Of a DNA stretch of 64,000 bases, positions 37,814 to 46,350 are shown in pieces (within the stretch, counting starts at the first letter, position 1; each line of letters begins with the position of its first letter). The DNA comes from Herbaspirillum autotrophicum. Lineage in GTDB: Bacteria; Pseudomonadota; Gammaproteobacteria; Burkholderiales; Burkholderiaceae_D. The stretch lies in assembly GCF_001189915.1 (NCBI RefSeq), contig NZ_LFLS01000002.1, positions 186,001-250,000 of the forward strand. The letters are read 5' to 3'. The notes under the pieces were generated by a model that was not told where the DNA came from, did not search any database, and saw only the letters and a list, made by a program, of their open reading frames with translations. A program made the translations under genes and the position numbers.

Positions 37814-38764
37814 TCATTTACTGTTGACCGACTTCGGCGTACGGCCAAAAAAACGCGTAAATGCCACGCTGAAGCTGCTCGGATGTTCATAGCCGGTCTG
37901 CCATGCCGCCTGCGCCACCTGGCAGCCGCCTTCCAGCAAGGTCCACGCATGGCGCATGCGGATTTCCAGCAAGAGCTGATACGGGCTGCGCTGATACAAC
38001 AATGCACAGCCTGCTTTCAATTTGAATTCACTGATCCCCACCGTCGCACACAGCCAGGAAACCGTCAGCGCCTGCGCCATGTGGGTATGCATCAGCTCGC
38101 GCACCTGTTCAATTTTGGCAATCTCGCGTTCCGGCCAGCGGCGGCCGGCAGTCGGCGTGGGGTCGGCGTGCGGTTTGAGCCCCCGCAACTGTTCGGCCAG
38201 CAAACTCAGTGTATGGATTTGCAGATCCAGTGTATTGAGTCCGGCGGTCGCCGGTGCCGCCCGCCGTTGCCGCAGCAATGCATCAATGTGCACATTGCTG
38301 GCACCGGCAGTCGGACCGAACGCCAGTTGCCTCACGCCATTGGCCGGCAACAAGTCGCGACATCGCGGCTCACCGAGGTAACGCGCCAACACCGATTCTT
38401 CAATCAGCAAACGCAACTGCGCCACCCGCGCACCGGCGGCATAACGGCGCTGACCAATGCTGTGACGAAAGCCTGACATCGTGGTGTGGCCGCCGCGAAA
38501 CGGCAACTGCCCGCCATCCCGGCTCTGATAAACCGAATCGCCTTGCAAGCCGAAGGTAATCACCAGCACGCGGGCATCAAGCAGATTGGCATTTTCTTCC
38601 GCCAGATCGTGCTGCGGCTGATAGTCGGAATGTACCAGTACCAGCCCCGGTTCCAGTTGACAGCGATCGGCATGGCAGCGGCCCGCAACCTCAGGCAACG
38701 GCATGCGCTGCCAGCCGTTGGCGGGTGCGAAAGCGGATCGTGACGAAGGCAATTGCCGGTGCAT
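37814..38764 (-). CDS. AraC-family transcription regulator (PchR-like)
   Basis: A 316-residue regulator. The C-terminal double HTH starts at about residue 230 (QALTVSWLCATVGISEFKLKAG, then YEHPSSFSVAFTRFFGRTP). The N-terminal portion resembles siderophore-sensing regulators such as PchR. It is divergent from an iron-regulated TonB receptor operon, which it probably activates with the ferric siderophore as ligand. Confidence 0.88.
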   Translation of the reverse strand: MHRQLPSSRSAFAPANGWQRMPLPEVAGRCHADRCQLEPGLVLVHSDYQPQHDLAEENANLLDARVLVITFGLQGDSVYQSRDGGQLPFRGGHTTMSGFRHSIGQRRYAAGARVAQLRLLIEESVLARYLGEPRCRDLLPANGVRQLAFGPTAGASNVHIDALLRQRRAAPATAGLNTLDLQIHTLSLLAEQLRGLKPHADPTPTAGRRWPEREIAKIEQVRELMHTHMAQALTVSWLCATVGISEFKLKAGCALLYQRSPYQLLLEIRMRHAWTLLEGGCQVAQAAWQTGYEHPSSFSVAFTRFFGRTPKSVNSK

Positions 38765-38829
38765 GAGTTCCTTGTGCCAACACGGTGGCGCTGGTGGTTG
38801 AGATTAAAGTTGTGAGCTGTCTTGTATGT

Positions 38830-38865
38830 CATTCCGGCCGTCCCGGCGACGTTTGCGCCGGAATG
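38830..38865. repeat. inverted repeat, possibly REP-like
   Basis: CATTCCGGC (38830-38838) and GCCGGAATG (38857-38865) are perfect 9-base inverted repeats in the AraC-receptor gap, with a further CCGGAATCC just downstream. The sequence resembles short dispersed intergenic palindromes of proteobacteria. A regulator site is the alternative. Confidence 0.4.
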
Positions 38866-38901
38866 CAAATGAAATCCGCCGGAATCCCTACGAACTTGGA
38901 T

Positions 38902-38920
38902 GATAACGATTCTCATTATT
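38902..38920. promoter_or_regulatory. Fur box
   Basis: GATAACGATTCTCATTATT matches 15 of 19 positions of the Fur consensus. It lies 97 bases before the TonB receptor start, so the receptor operon is likely repressed by Fe-Fur. Confidence 0.78.
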
Positions 38921-39017
38921 GCATAAACTTTGGTGAAGCCATCCGCCGCCTGTTTTTCAACGGCGCCGGTGCCAGCCCCTTCCCCTCATTTGCAATCTGT
39001 CAGGAGTACTTATCGTC

Positions 39018-41030
39018 ATGCGTCCCCTTGTCCCCGCCCGTCCCCCGCAACTGCGGCTGTTGCCCTGCTTGCTGCTGGCCAGCTTCAGCAGCGTGGCCTC
39101 GGCCCAGCAAACCGAACCGGCACCGGTATTGCCGGCCATTACCGTCAGCGCCAACAAGCAGCAACAGACGCTGGAATCGGTGCCGGCCAGCATTACCGTC
39201 ATCGATGGCGAAAGTCTGCGTGATGCGCATATCGGCAGCGTCGATGCGCTGGAACACATCACGCCCGGATTGAGTTTCCAGCCGTTCGGCCAGGGCGGTG
39301 TCAATTCGCCGGTCGTGCGCGGCATGAGTGCCAACTTCTTTTCCTTTTCCACCTCCACGCTGTTGCTGGTCGATGGCGTGCCGACGCTGATGGCGCAAGG
39401 TTTCGACAATAACCTGCTGGCCGTCGACCGCGTCGAAGTACTGCGCGGACCGCAAGGCACCCTGTATGGCCGCAATGCCGAAGCCGGCGTCATCAACATC
39501 TATTCGCTGGTGCCGGACAATACCCCGCGCAGCATGTTGTCGGTCGCTGCCGGCAGCCGCAATCTGCGCAGCCTCAGTGTCGATCTGAGCCGGCCACTGG
39601 TGACCGATACGCTGTACGCCAGCATCGCCGGTGAATGGCGGCAACAAGACGGCTTCATCGACAATGCCAGCACCGGCGCCAAGGAAGGCGGGCGTGACAC
39701 CCGCAATCTGAAACTGGCCTTGCGCTGGACCCCGGACACCCGCACCGACGCCACCTTGCGGTATACCCGTACTGATCAGGACGACGGCGCCGCGTGGTGG
39801 GGTGCGCCCGCCGCGGTACGTGGCACGGTCAATTCCGGCACTGCCGGCTGGAACAAATCCAACGGCTCGACCTTGTCGCTGAACCTGGCGCATGAACTTG
39901 ATTCCGGTCTCAAGCTGCGTTCCATCACGGCGCGCAACGAGTGGTTCGACCATGTCATGCAAGACACCGACTTCCGCTTGCCGGATACCCTGCACATCGG
40001 CCGCGATCATCATTTCACCACCCTGTCGCAAGAATTCCGGCTGGAAGGCAAACTCGGTGCCGCCAGCTGGCTGGCAGGCTTGTATGCCGATCAGGACGAC
40101 CACCATCTGCTCAATGAACAAAAGCTGCCGATGGCGTTGACGCGCAGTCGCGCCGCGCTGGCCGGCAATTCGGTGGCGCTGTTCACCGACTGGACGGTGC
40201 CGCTGGCGCAGCACTGGACCCTGGTCGCCGGCGCCCGCGCCGAACGTGACAGCGTACGCTTCACACCCGACGGCGGTGCGGAAAAAAGCGCCACCTGGAC
40301 CCGCTTGTCGCCCAAGCTGGCGGTGCAATATCAATGGGCGCCGCAACAGCAACTGTACGCCAGCGTGACCGACGGTTTCCGTGCCGGCGGCTATAACGTC
40401 TTCGTACCGGGCGCTGGTTATGCCGCCTATGAGCCGGAAACCGTGCGCTCGTTTGAACTCGGCAGCAAAGGCTGGCTCGCCGGCAATCGCCTGCGTTATG
40501 CGGCGGCACTGTACCTGATGAACGTGCGCAACATGCAGGTACAGCAAATGCCGACGCCCGGCGTGGTGTACGTGACCAATGCGGCATCGGCGCGCTCCAC
40601 CGGCGCCGAATTCGAACTCGACTATCTGCTCGGTGCCGGCTGGCAACTGCAAGCCGGTCTGGCCGTCAATCACACCCGTTTCGATACGTTCCGCGACGGC
40701 AGCAACAACTATGACGGCAACCACAATCCATTCGCGCCCGACCTTAACGGTCACCTCAGTGTGCGCTACGACGCCCGCGCCAACTGGTACGCACAAGCCA
40801 CGCTGACCGGCACCGGCAAGGTCTATCTGGATGCCGCCAATCGCTATAGCCGCAACGGTTTCGGCCTGATCAATCTGAACGGCGGCTATCGCTTCGGCCA
40901 GACCGAAGTCTCGGCGTATCTGAACAATCTGGCCAATCACCGCTATGACGCCGTCGGTTACCAGAACGGCATCGTCACGGTCTACAGTCCGCCGCGCGAA
41001 GCCGGTCTGCGTCTGACCTGGCGCATGTAA
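39018..41030 (+). CDS. TonB-dependent siderophore receptor
   Basis: A 670-residue outer-membrane receptor with a signal peptide (LLPCLLLASFSSVASAQ), a plug domain (ITVIDGESLRDAHIGSVDALEHITPG and [19 protein letters not shown]) and a beta-barrel ending in LRLTWRM. There is no N-terminal signalling domain, so it is not a FecA-type transducer. The Fur box, AraC regulator and MFS partner identify it as a siderophore receptor. Confidence 0.93.
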   Translation: MRPLVPARPPQLRLLPCLLLASFSSVASAQQTEPAPVLPAITVSANKQQQTLESVPASITVIDGESLRDAHIGSVDALEHITPGLSFQPFGQGGVNSPVVRGMSANFFSFSTSTLLLVDGVPTLMAQGFDNNLLAVDRVEVLRGPQGTLYGRNAEAGVINIYSLVPDNTPRSMLSVAAGSRNLRSLSVDLSRPLVTDTLYASIAGEWRQQDGFIDNASTGAKEGGRDTRNLKLALRWTPDTRTDATLRYTRTDQDDGAAWWGAPAAVRGTVNSGTAGWNKSNGSTLSLNLAHELDSGLKLRSITARNEWFDHVMQDTDFRLPDTLHIGRDHHFTTLSQEFRLEGKLGAASWLAGLYADQDDHHLLNEQKLPMALTRSRAALAGNSVALFTDWTVPLAQHWTLVAGARAERDSVRFTPDGGAEKSATWTRLSPKLAVQYQWAPQQQLYASVTDGFRAGGYNVFVPGAGYAAYEPETVRSFELGSKGWLAGNRLRYAAALYLMNVRNMQVQQMPTPGVVYVTNAASARSTGAEFELDYLLGAGWQLQAGLAVNHTRFDTFRDGSNNYDGNHNPFAPDLNGHLSVRYDARANWYAQATLTGTGKVYLDAANRYSRNGFGLINLNGGYRFGQTEVSAYLNNLANHRYDAVGYQNGIVTVYSPPREAGLRLTWRM

Positions 41031-41056
41031 GCACACCACCATCAAGGAATCACGAC

Positions 41057-42154
41057 ATGAACTTTGAAAACCATCATCCGCTGCAAGCCTATTGGGATCT
41101 GACCGTGGCCGCCGTGCAAGCCGAGGCCTTCGACCTGGCACTGGAAAGCGGCCTGCTCGATCACTTGCAGATGTCCGGCGGCGTCGCCGATATCGCCCGC
41201 CACATGCACATGGATCCGCACCGCAGCGGCTTGCTGCTGGAATTGTTATGGAGCATGGGGGTGCTGGAACGCAGCACTGGCGACAGCGCCACCAGCTATC
41301 GACTGACGCCGGCGCTGGCGCCCTATCTGGTATCGAACGGCGGACAATATTGCGGCGATGCCTGGCGCTATCGCTTGCAGGCCTTGCGTCACTTCGGCAC
41401 GCAACTGCGCGGCTTGTTGCAAGCACCGTCAGCCACGGACGATAGCGGGCAGCCGGGCAGCGTGCCGGCGACCAAGACCTTCCAATCCGCCAACGGTCCC
41501 AACTGGGCGCAGGCTGCGCGCAAGCAAATCGGACAGGAACAGCGCGCCGCCACCACGGCTGCGGCACTGCATATCGTGAGCGCGATTGCCGAATGCCAGA
41601 GCGCGTTTGCCGCCACCGGCGCAACACCTGCCAAACCGCTGCACATGCTCGATCTCGGCGGCGGTCCCGGCTGGGTCGCGATTGCGCTGGCGCAAGCGTG
41701 TCCGCCATTGACCGGTGCCGTATTCGACTGGCCCGAAACGGTGGCGGTAGCCGCCGACAACATCCGGCAAACCGGTCTGGCGCAACGTCTGCACGCCCTG
41801 CCCGGCAATCTGGAGCAGGATGATATCGGCCACGGCTATGACCTGATCTGGTGTTCCTCGGTATTGCATTTCGTGCCGGACATGGCGGCGGTGCTGGCGA
41901 AAATACTGGCGGCGCTGAAACCGGGCGGCGTGCTGGTGTGCGCGCAAGCAGAAATCGCCGGTGACGCCGCTGCTGCCGCGCGGGTGCTGCCGTATTACCT
42001 GCCGATGCGCATGCTGGGCCGGCACGTGACGTATCAGGGACAACTGGCGCAACTGCTGGCCGACAACGGTTTCGTGGCGATTGAACAGAGCACCAGCACG
42101 GCATTTCCGATGGCGCCGGTGCAAGTGCTGATCGCCCGCAAGGACGCCGCATGA
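41057..42154 (+). CDS. SAM-dependent methyltransferase (O-methyltransferase family 2 type)
   Basis: A 365-residue protein with an N-terminal winged-helix dimerisation region (AFDLALESGLLDHLQMSGGVADIARHMHMDPHRSGLLLELL) and a C-terminal Rossmann methyltransferase. Motif I reads LDLGGGPGWVAIALAQ and the post-I acidic residue is in VFDWPETV. The architecture matches plant/fungal-type O-methyltransferases used in secondary metabolism. It lies 26 bases after the siderophore receptor and overlaps the MFS gene by ATGA, so it works with them. No siderophore biosynthesis gene is nearby; it may modify an imported chelate. Confidence 0.88.
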   Translation: MNFENHHPLQAYWDLTVAAVQAEAFDLALESGLLDHLQMSGGVADIARHMHMDPHRSGLLLELLWSMGVLERSTGDSATSYRLTPALAPYLVSNGGQYCGDAWRYRLQALRHFGTQLRGLLQAPSATDDSGQPGSVPATKTFQSANGPNWAQAARKQIGQEQRAATTAAALHIVSAIAECQSAFAATGATPAKPLHMLDLGGGPGWVAIALAQACPPLTGAVFDWPETVAVAADNIRQTGLAQRLHALPGNLEQDDIGHGYDLIWCSSVLHFVPDMAAVLAKILAALKPGGVLVCAQAEIAGDAAAAARVLPYYLPMRMLGRHVTYQGQLAQLLADNGFVAIEQSTSTAFPMAPVQVLIARKDAA

Positions 42155-43407
42155 AGCCCTTTCTGCAACGCGACGGCTGGCGTCAGCTATGTTTCGGCTG
42201 GCTCAATCTGGTATTGACTGCACCCAGCGTTTACCTGTGGCTGGGCTTGCCGCTGGTGCTGCGCCAGCATGGCTGGTCGGGCGTGGAACTGGGCATCTTC
42301 CAATTGGCGGCCTTGCCGGCGGCACTCAAGTTCTTGCTGGCGGCACCGGTGGAACGCGGCCGCAAAACCAGTGCCGTGCCAAGTCGATATCGCTGGTGGG
42401 CCATCGCGCTGTGCCTGCTGTTTGCCGGCGCACTGTTGTTGATCGGACGTCAGCCTCTGCTCGGCAGTCGCGGCGAATTGTTCGCGCTGGCGTTCAGTGC
42501 CGCCTTGCTGGCGACCTGGGCCGACGTGCCGGTCAATGCGCTGGCGATCCGCCTGTTGCCGGAAACCCAGCGCCTGCGTGCCGGCGGTATCCGTTCGGCG
42601 GCACTGGCGCTCGGTGCCATCGTTGGCGGTGGCTTGATGTTGCTGGCGCATACGCAATGGGGCTGGCGCGCGCCGTTCTGGATCATGGCGCTGGGGCTGT
42701 TGCTGGCAGTGGCGACATTGCTGAGCCTGTCGCTGGGCCAAGAGTCGTCTGCGGTAGCCCCCCACACCCACGTCGACAAGCCGCCCGCCATGGATTGGCG
42801 CGGCTACTTCGCACAACCCGGTGGCGCTCGCTGGAGCGTGCTGTTGCTGCTGTGTTTTCCGGTGATCGGCGCGGCCTGGTTTTACCTCAAACCGCTAATG
42901 CTCGATCACGGTTTCGCCGCGCAGCAGGTCGCGGCCATCGTCGGTATCGGTGGCGGTGTCGTGGCTGCACTGTCCGGCATGCTGACGCCATGGTGTAGCC
43001 GTCGCCTCGGTCCCGGCAACGCGCTGCCGGCGGTGACCGCCTTGTGCCTGCTGGCGCTCGGGGCATTATTGCTGGCGGTGCAATTGCAAGCGGCCGCCGG
43101 ATGGCTGGTCGGCGCGGCGATGTTGGTGGCGCTGGCCATGGGCAGCATGGCGGCAGTCGCGTTCGGTTTGATGATGTACTTTGCGCGGCCGTTGCGCAGT
43201 GCTGCCGATTACGGGATTCAGGCCAGCCTGTTTGCGATTGGCCGGATTGCGGTGCCCCTGCTGGGCGGCATTGCGCTGGATCGTTTCGGTTACCGCGGCA
43301 TGTTGTGCGGTCTGTGGCTGGCGATGCTGCTGGTATTGCTATTGACGCTGAACAGCCGGCGCGTGATCGGCGCTGCCATGCAAGGCAGCGCCGCTGCTGC
43401 GGGTTAG
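42151..43407 (+). CDS. MFS siderophore importer (RhtX/FptX-like)
   Basis: A 418-residue inner-membrane protein with about twelve hydrophobic segments. It begins LCFGWLNLVLTAPSVYLWLGLPLVLRQHG and carries LGIFQLAALPAALKFLLAAPVER, similar to the single-component siderophore permeases RhtX and FptX. Its start overlaps the methyltransferase stop (ATGA). It would carry the chelate from periplasm to cytoplasm, replacing an ABC transporter. Confidence 0.82.
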   Translation: MKPFLQRDGWRQLCFGWLNLVLTAPSVYLWLGLPLVLRQHGWSGVELGIFQLAALPAALKFLLAAPVERGRKTSAVPSRYRWWAIALCLLFAGALLLIGRQPLLGSRGELFALAFSAALLATWADVPVNALAIRLLPETQRLRAGGIRSAALALGAIVGGGLMLLAHTQWGWRAPFWIMALGLLLAVATLLSLSLGQESSAVAPHTHVDKPPAMDWRGYFAQPGGARWSVLLLLCFPVIGAAWFYLKPLMLDHGFAAQQVAAIVGIGGGVVAALSGMLTPWCSRRLGPGNALPAVTALCLLALGALLLAVQLQAAAGWLVGAAMLVALAMGSMAAVAFGLMMYFARPLRSAADYGIQASLFAIGRIAVPLLGGIALDRFGYRGMLCGLWLAMLLVLLLTLNSRRVIGAAMQGSAAAAG

Positions 43408-43418
43408 TCAGTACTGCG

Positions 43419-43446
43419 CTCGCGGACATGGCGCCATGTCCGCGAG
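43419..43446. terminator. 28-base perfect palindrome between convergent operons
   Basis: CTCGCGGACATGGC (43419-43432) is followed directly by its reverse complement (43433-43446), between the MFS gene and gabD. It can form a long hairpin on either strand. There is no T-tract, so it is a terminator by position more than by structure. Confidence 0.6.
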
Positions 43447-43451
43447 TTGAA

Positions 43452-44912
43452 TCACAGACCGCCCATGCACAGGTACTTGATGACCAGATAATCATCAATG
43501 CCGTAATGCGATCCTTCGCGTCCCAGTCCCGATTGCTTGACACCGCCGAACGGCGCGACTTCATTCGAAATCAGGCCGGTATTGATGCCGACCATACCGC
43601 TTTCCAGACGTTCGGCGACGCGCCAGATACGGCCGATATCGCGCGAGTAGAAATAGCTGGCCAGACCGAATTCGGTATCGTTGGCCATGCCGATCACATC
43701 TTCCTCGGTCTTGAAACGGAACAACGGCGCCAGCGGGCCGAAGGTTTCTTCCCTGGCGACCAGCATTTCCGGGGTCGCATCCAGAAGCACGGTCGGTTCG
43801 AAAAAGCTGTGGCCGAGTGCGTGACGCTTGCCGCCAAGTGCCACCCGGCCGCCCTTGGCGCTGGCGTCGGCAATGTGCTGTTCGACCTTCTTGATGGCAT
43901 TGTCATCAATCAGCGGACCTTGCGTGACGCCAGCCTCAAGACCATTGCCGACCTTCAGTTTTGCCACTGCCGCCACCAGTTTTTCCGCGAAGGCGTCATA
44001 CACGCCATCTTGCACATACAGGCGATTGGCGCAGACGCAGGTCTGGCCGGCATTGCGATATTTGGACGCCATCGCTCCTTCGACTGCGGCATCCAGATCG
44101 GCATCGTCAAACACGATGAACGGCGCATTGCCGCCGAGTTCCAGCGACAGCTTCTTGATGGTCGGCGCCGATTGCGCCATCAGCAAACGACCGACAGCGG
44201 TGGAACCGGTAAAGGATATTTTGCGCACCGTCGGATTGCTGGTCATTTCTGCACCGATGGCGCGCGGGTCGCCGGTCAGCACGCTGAAAATTCCGGCCGG
44301 GATGCCGGCCCGTTCGGCCAGTACCGCCAGCGCCAGTGCTGAATACGGCGTGGCTTCCGCCGGCTTGAGTACCATCGGGCAACCGGCGGCCAGCGCCGGA
44401 CCGGCCTTGCGCGTAATCATCGCGGCCGGAAAATTCCATGGCGTGATGGCGGCGCAGACCCCAATTGCTTCCTTGGTGACCACGATGCGGTTGGCCGACG
44501 ATGGCGAAGGAATGGTGTCGCCGTAAGTCCGTTTGCCCTCTTCCGCAAACCATTCGATGAATGAAGCGGCATAGGTGATTTCGCCTTTGGCTTCGGCCAG
44601 CGGCTTGCCTTGCTCCAGCGTCATGATCTGCGCCAGATCGTCGGCATTGGCCAGCATCAGTTCATGCCATGTGCGCAAGATGCTGCTGCGCTCCTTGGCC
44701 GTCTTGCGACGCCAGCCTTGCCATGCCGCATCAGCGGCAGCAATCGCACGCCGGGTTTCGGCAGCACCCATTTTGGGCACCGTGCCGAGTTGCTCGCCGG
44801 TGGCCGGGTTGGTCACGCTGATGGCCGCGCCGTCGTCGGCATCGCACCAGACGCCGTTGACATAGGCTTGCTGGCGAAACAGGGAGGAATCGTTGAGTTG
44901 CATCATCGTCAT
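43452..44912 (-). CDS. gabD: succinate-semialdehyde dehydrogenase (NADP-type)
   Basis: A 486-residue aldehyde dehydrogenase. PWNFPAAMITRKAGPALAAG, the nucleotide-binding ISFTGSTAVG, the catalytic Glu in LELGGNAPFIVFDDADLD and the catalytic Cys in NAGQTCVCANR are present. C-terminal FGGVKQSGLGREGSHYGIDDYL is typical of GabD. It follows gabT by 54 bases and completes the GABA-to-succinate route. Confidence 0.95.
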   Translation of the reverse strand: MTMMQLNDSSLFRQQAYVNGVWCDADDGAAISVTNPATGEQLGTVPKMGAAETRRAIAAADAAWQGWRRKTAKERSSILRTWHELMLANADDLAQIMTLEQGKPLAEAKGEITYAASFIEWFAEEGKRTYGDTIPSPSSANRIVVTKEAIGVCAAITPWNFPAAMITRKAGPALAAGCPMVLKPAEATPYSALALAVLAERAGIPAGIFSVLTGDPRAIGAEMTSNPTVRKISFTGSTAVGRLLMAQSAPTIKKLSLELGGNAPFIVFDDADLDAAVEGAMASKYRNAGQTCVCANRLYVQDGVYDAFAEKLVAAVAKLKVGNGLEAGVTQGPLIDDNAIKKVEQHIADASAKGGRVALGGKRHALGHSFFEPTVLLDATPEMLVAREETFGPLAPLFRFKTEEDVIGMANDTEFGLASYFYSRDIGRIWRVAERLESGMVGINTGLISNEVAPFGGVKQSGLGREGSHYGIDDYLVIKYLCMGGL

Positions 44913-44966
44913 TTCAAAAGAGTGTCGAACCGGCGGCCAGCGGATGGCCGCCGCTCAAAACGGGCC

Positions 44967-46235
44967 TCAGGCCGCGCGCAATACCTGGCGCAGAATCGCC
45001 AGCGCTTCATCCATGACCGCATCCTGAATCGTCAGCGGGAACAGGAAGCGAATCACATTGCCGTAGGTGCCACAGCTCAGCAACAGCAAACCTTGTTGCA
45101 GCGCCAGCGTTTGCACCCGCTTGGTAAAGTCGGCATCCGGCTCGGTGCTGCCCGGCTTGACGAATTCCACCGCCACCATCGCGCCCGGCCCACGGATTTC
45201 ACCAATCGCCGGCACACTGCCGCGCAATTCATTGAGCGTGGCCTTGAGCTGGTCACCGAGACGCGCGCCGCGCTCGACCAATTGTTCTTCCTTGATCACA
45301 TCGAGCACCGCCAGTGCCGAGGCTACCGCCAGCGGATTGCCGGCATAGGTGCCGCCAAGCCCGCCCGGCGCCGGTGCATCCATGATCTCGGTACGGCCGC
45401 AGACTGCCGACAACGGCATGCCGCCGGCCAGGCTCTTGGCCATGGTGATCAGATCGGCGGCGACATCGTAATGCTCCATCGCAAACAGTTTGCCGGTACG
45501 GGCAAAGCCGGTCTGCACTTCGTCGGCGATCAGCAAAATGCCGTGTTCATCGCAGATGCGACGCAGGCCGTGCATCAGTTCCGGCGGTGCCGCCTGAAAG
45601 CCGCCTTCGCCCTGTACCGGTTCGATGATGATGGCCGCCACGCGTTTGGCTTCGACATCGCTCTTGAACAAGGCTTGAATCGCGCTCAGCGAATCTTCGG
45701 TGCTGATGTCATGCAAGGCGCTCGGGAACGGTACGTGATAAACATCGCCCGGGAATGGGCCGAAACCGACCTTGTACGGCACGACTTTGCCGGTCAGCGC
45801 CATGCCCATCATGGTGCGGCCATGGAAACCACCGGAGAAGGCAATCACGGCGGCGCGACCGGTAGCGGCGCGGGCAATCTTGATGGCGTTTTCGACGGCT
45901 TCGGCACCGGTGCTGAACAACGCGGTCTTTTTCGGGAAAGCGCCCGGCGCCAGCGTGTTGATGCGCTCGGCCAGTTCGACATAGCTGGCGTAAGGAACGA
46001 TCTGATACGCCGTATGCGTAAAGTGATCCAGTTGCTGCTTGATGGCAGCCACCAGTTTCGGATGACGATGACCGGTATTGAGCACGGCAATGCCGGCGGC
46101 GAAATCGATATAGCGGCGCCCTTCGACATCCCACAGTTCCGAATTCTCGGCGCGTGCCGCATAAAAATCACACATCACGCCAACACCGCGTGGCGTTGCT
46201 GCATTCTTGCGTTGCTGCAAATCGGCATTTTTCAT
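44967..46235 (-). CDS. gabT: 4-aminobutyrate aminotransferase
   Basis: A 422-residue class III PLP transaminase. It shows FAAGIAVLNTGHRHP, SGGFHGRTMMGMALTG, the Asp-containing IADEVQTGFARTGKLFA and the PLP Lys in TMAKSLAGGMPLSAV. It converts GABA and 2-oxoglutarate to succinate semialdehyde and glutamate. First gene of the operon, divergent from the GabR-type regulator. Confidence 0.95.
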   Translation of the reverse strand: MKNADLQQRKNAATPRGVGVMCDFYAARAENSELWDVEGRRYIDFAAGIAVLNTGHRHPKLVAAIKQQLDHFTHTAYQIVPYASYVELAERINTLAPGAFPKKTALFSTGAEAVENAIKIARAATGRAAVIAFSGGFHGRTMMGMALTGKVVPYKVGFGPFPGDVYHVPFPSALHDISTEDSLSAIQALFKSDVEAKRVAAIIIEPVQGEGGFQAAPPELMHGLRRICDEHGILLIADEVQTGFARTGKLFAMEHYDVAADLITMAKSLAGGMPLSAVCGRTEIMDAPAPGGLGGTYAGNPLAVASALAVLDVIKEEQLVERGARLGDQLKATLNELRGSVPAIGEIRGPGAMVAVEFVKPGSTEPDADFTKRVQTLALQQGLLLLSCGTYGNVIRFLFPLTIQDAVMDEALAILRQVLRAA

Positions 46236-46282
46236 TTCAACTGGCTCCTTGAATTCGATACTGTTAATATGACGCGCTCATG

Positions 46283-46325
46283 TGGCCCCATACTAAAGTT
46301 GAAATAGCATGGTCATATAGGGCCA
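46283..46325. promoter_or_regulatory. candidate GabR operator
   Basis: TGGCCCCATA (46283-46292) and TATAGGGCCA (46316-46325) are inverted repeats with one mismatch in ten and a 23-base spacer, centred in the gabT-gabR gap. MocR-family regulators usually bind such paired boxes. Assignment is inference. Confidence 0.6.
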
Positions 46326-46350
46326 ATTTCGTTTTTCTCATGGTGCCACC

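Noticed and set aside
39000..42152. Open reading frame of about 1050 codons on the minus strand
   Set aside because: It lies antisense to the TonB receptor and methyltransferase, both of which have clear family motifs. It is Arg/Ala/Pro-rich with no ribosome site. Such frames are common opposite GC-rich genes.
44610..46307. 565-codon plus-strand frame across gabD and gabT
   Set aside because: Spans two strongly conserved opposite-strand genes and matches no family.
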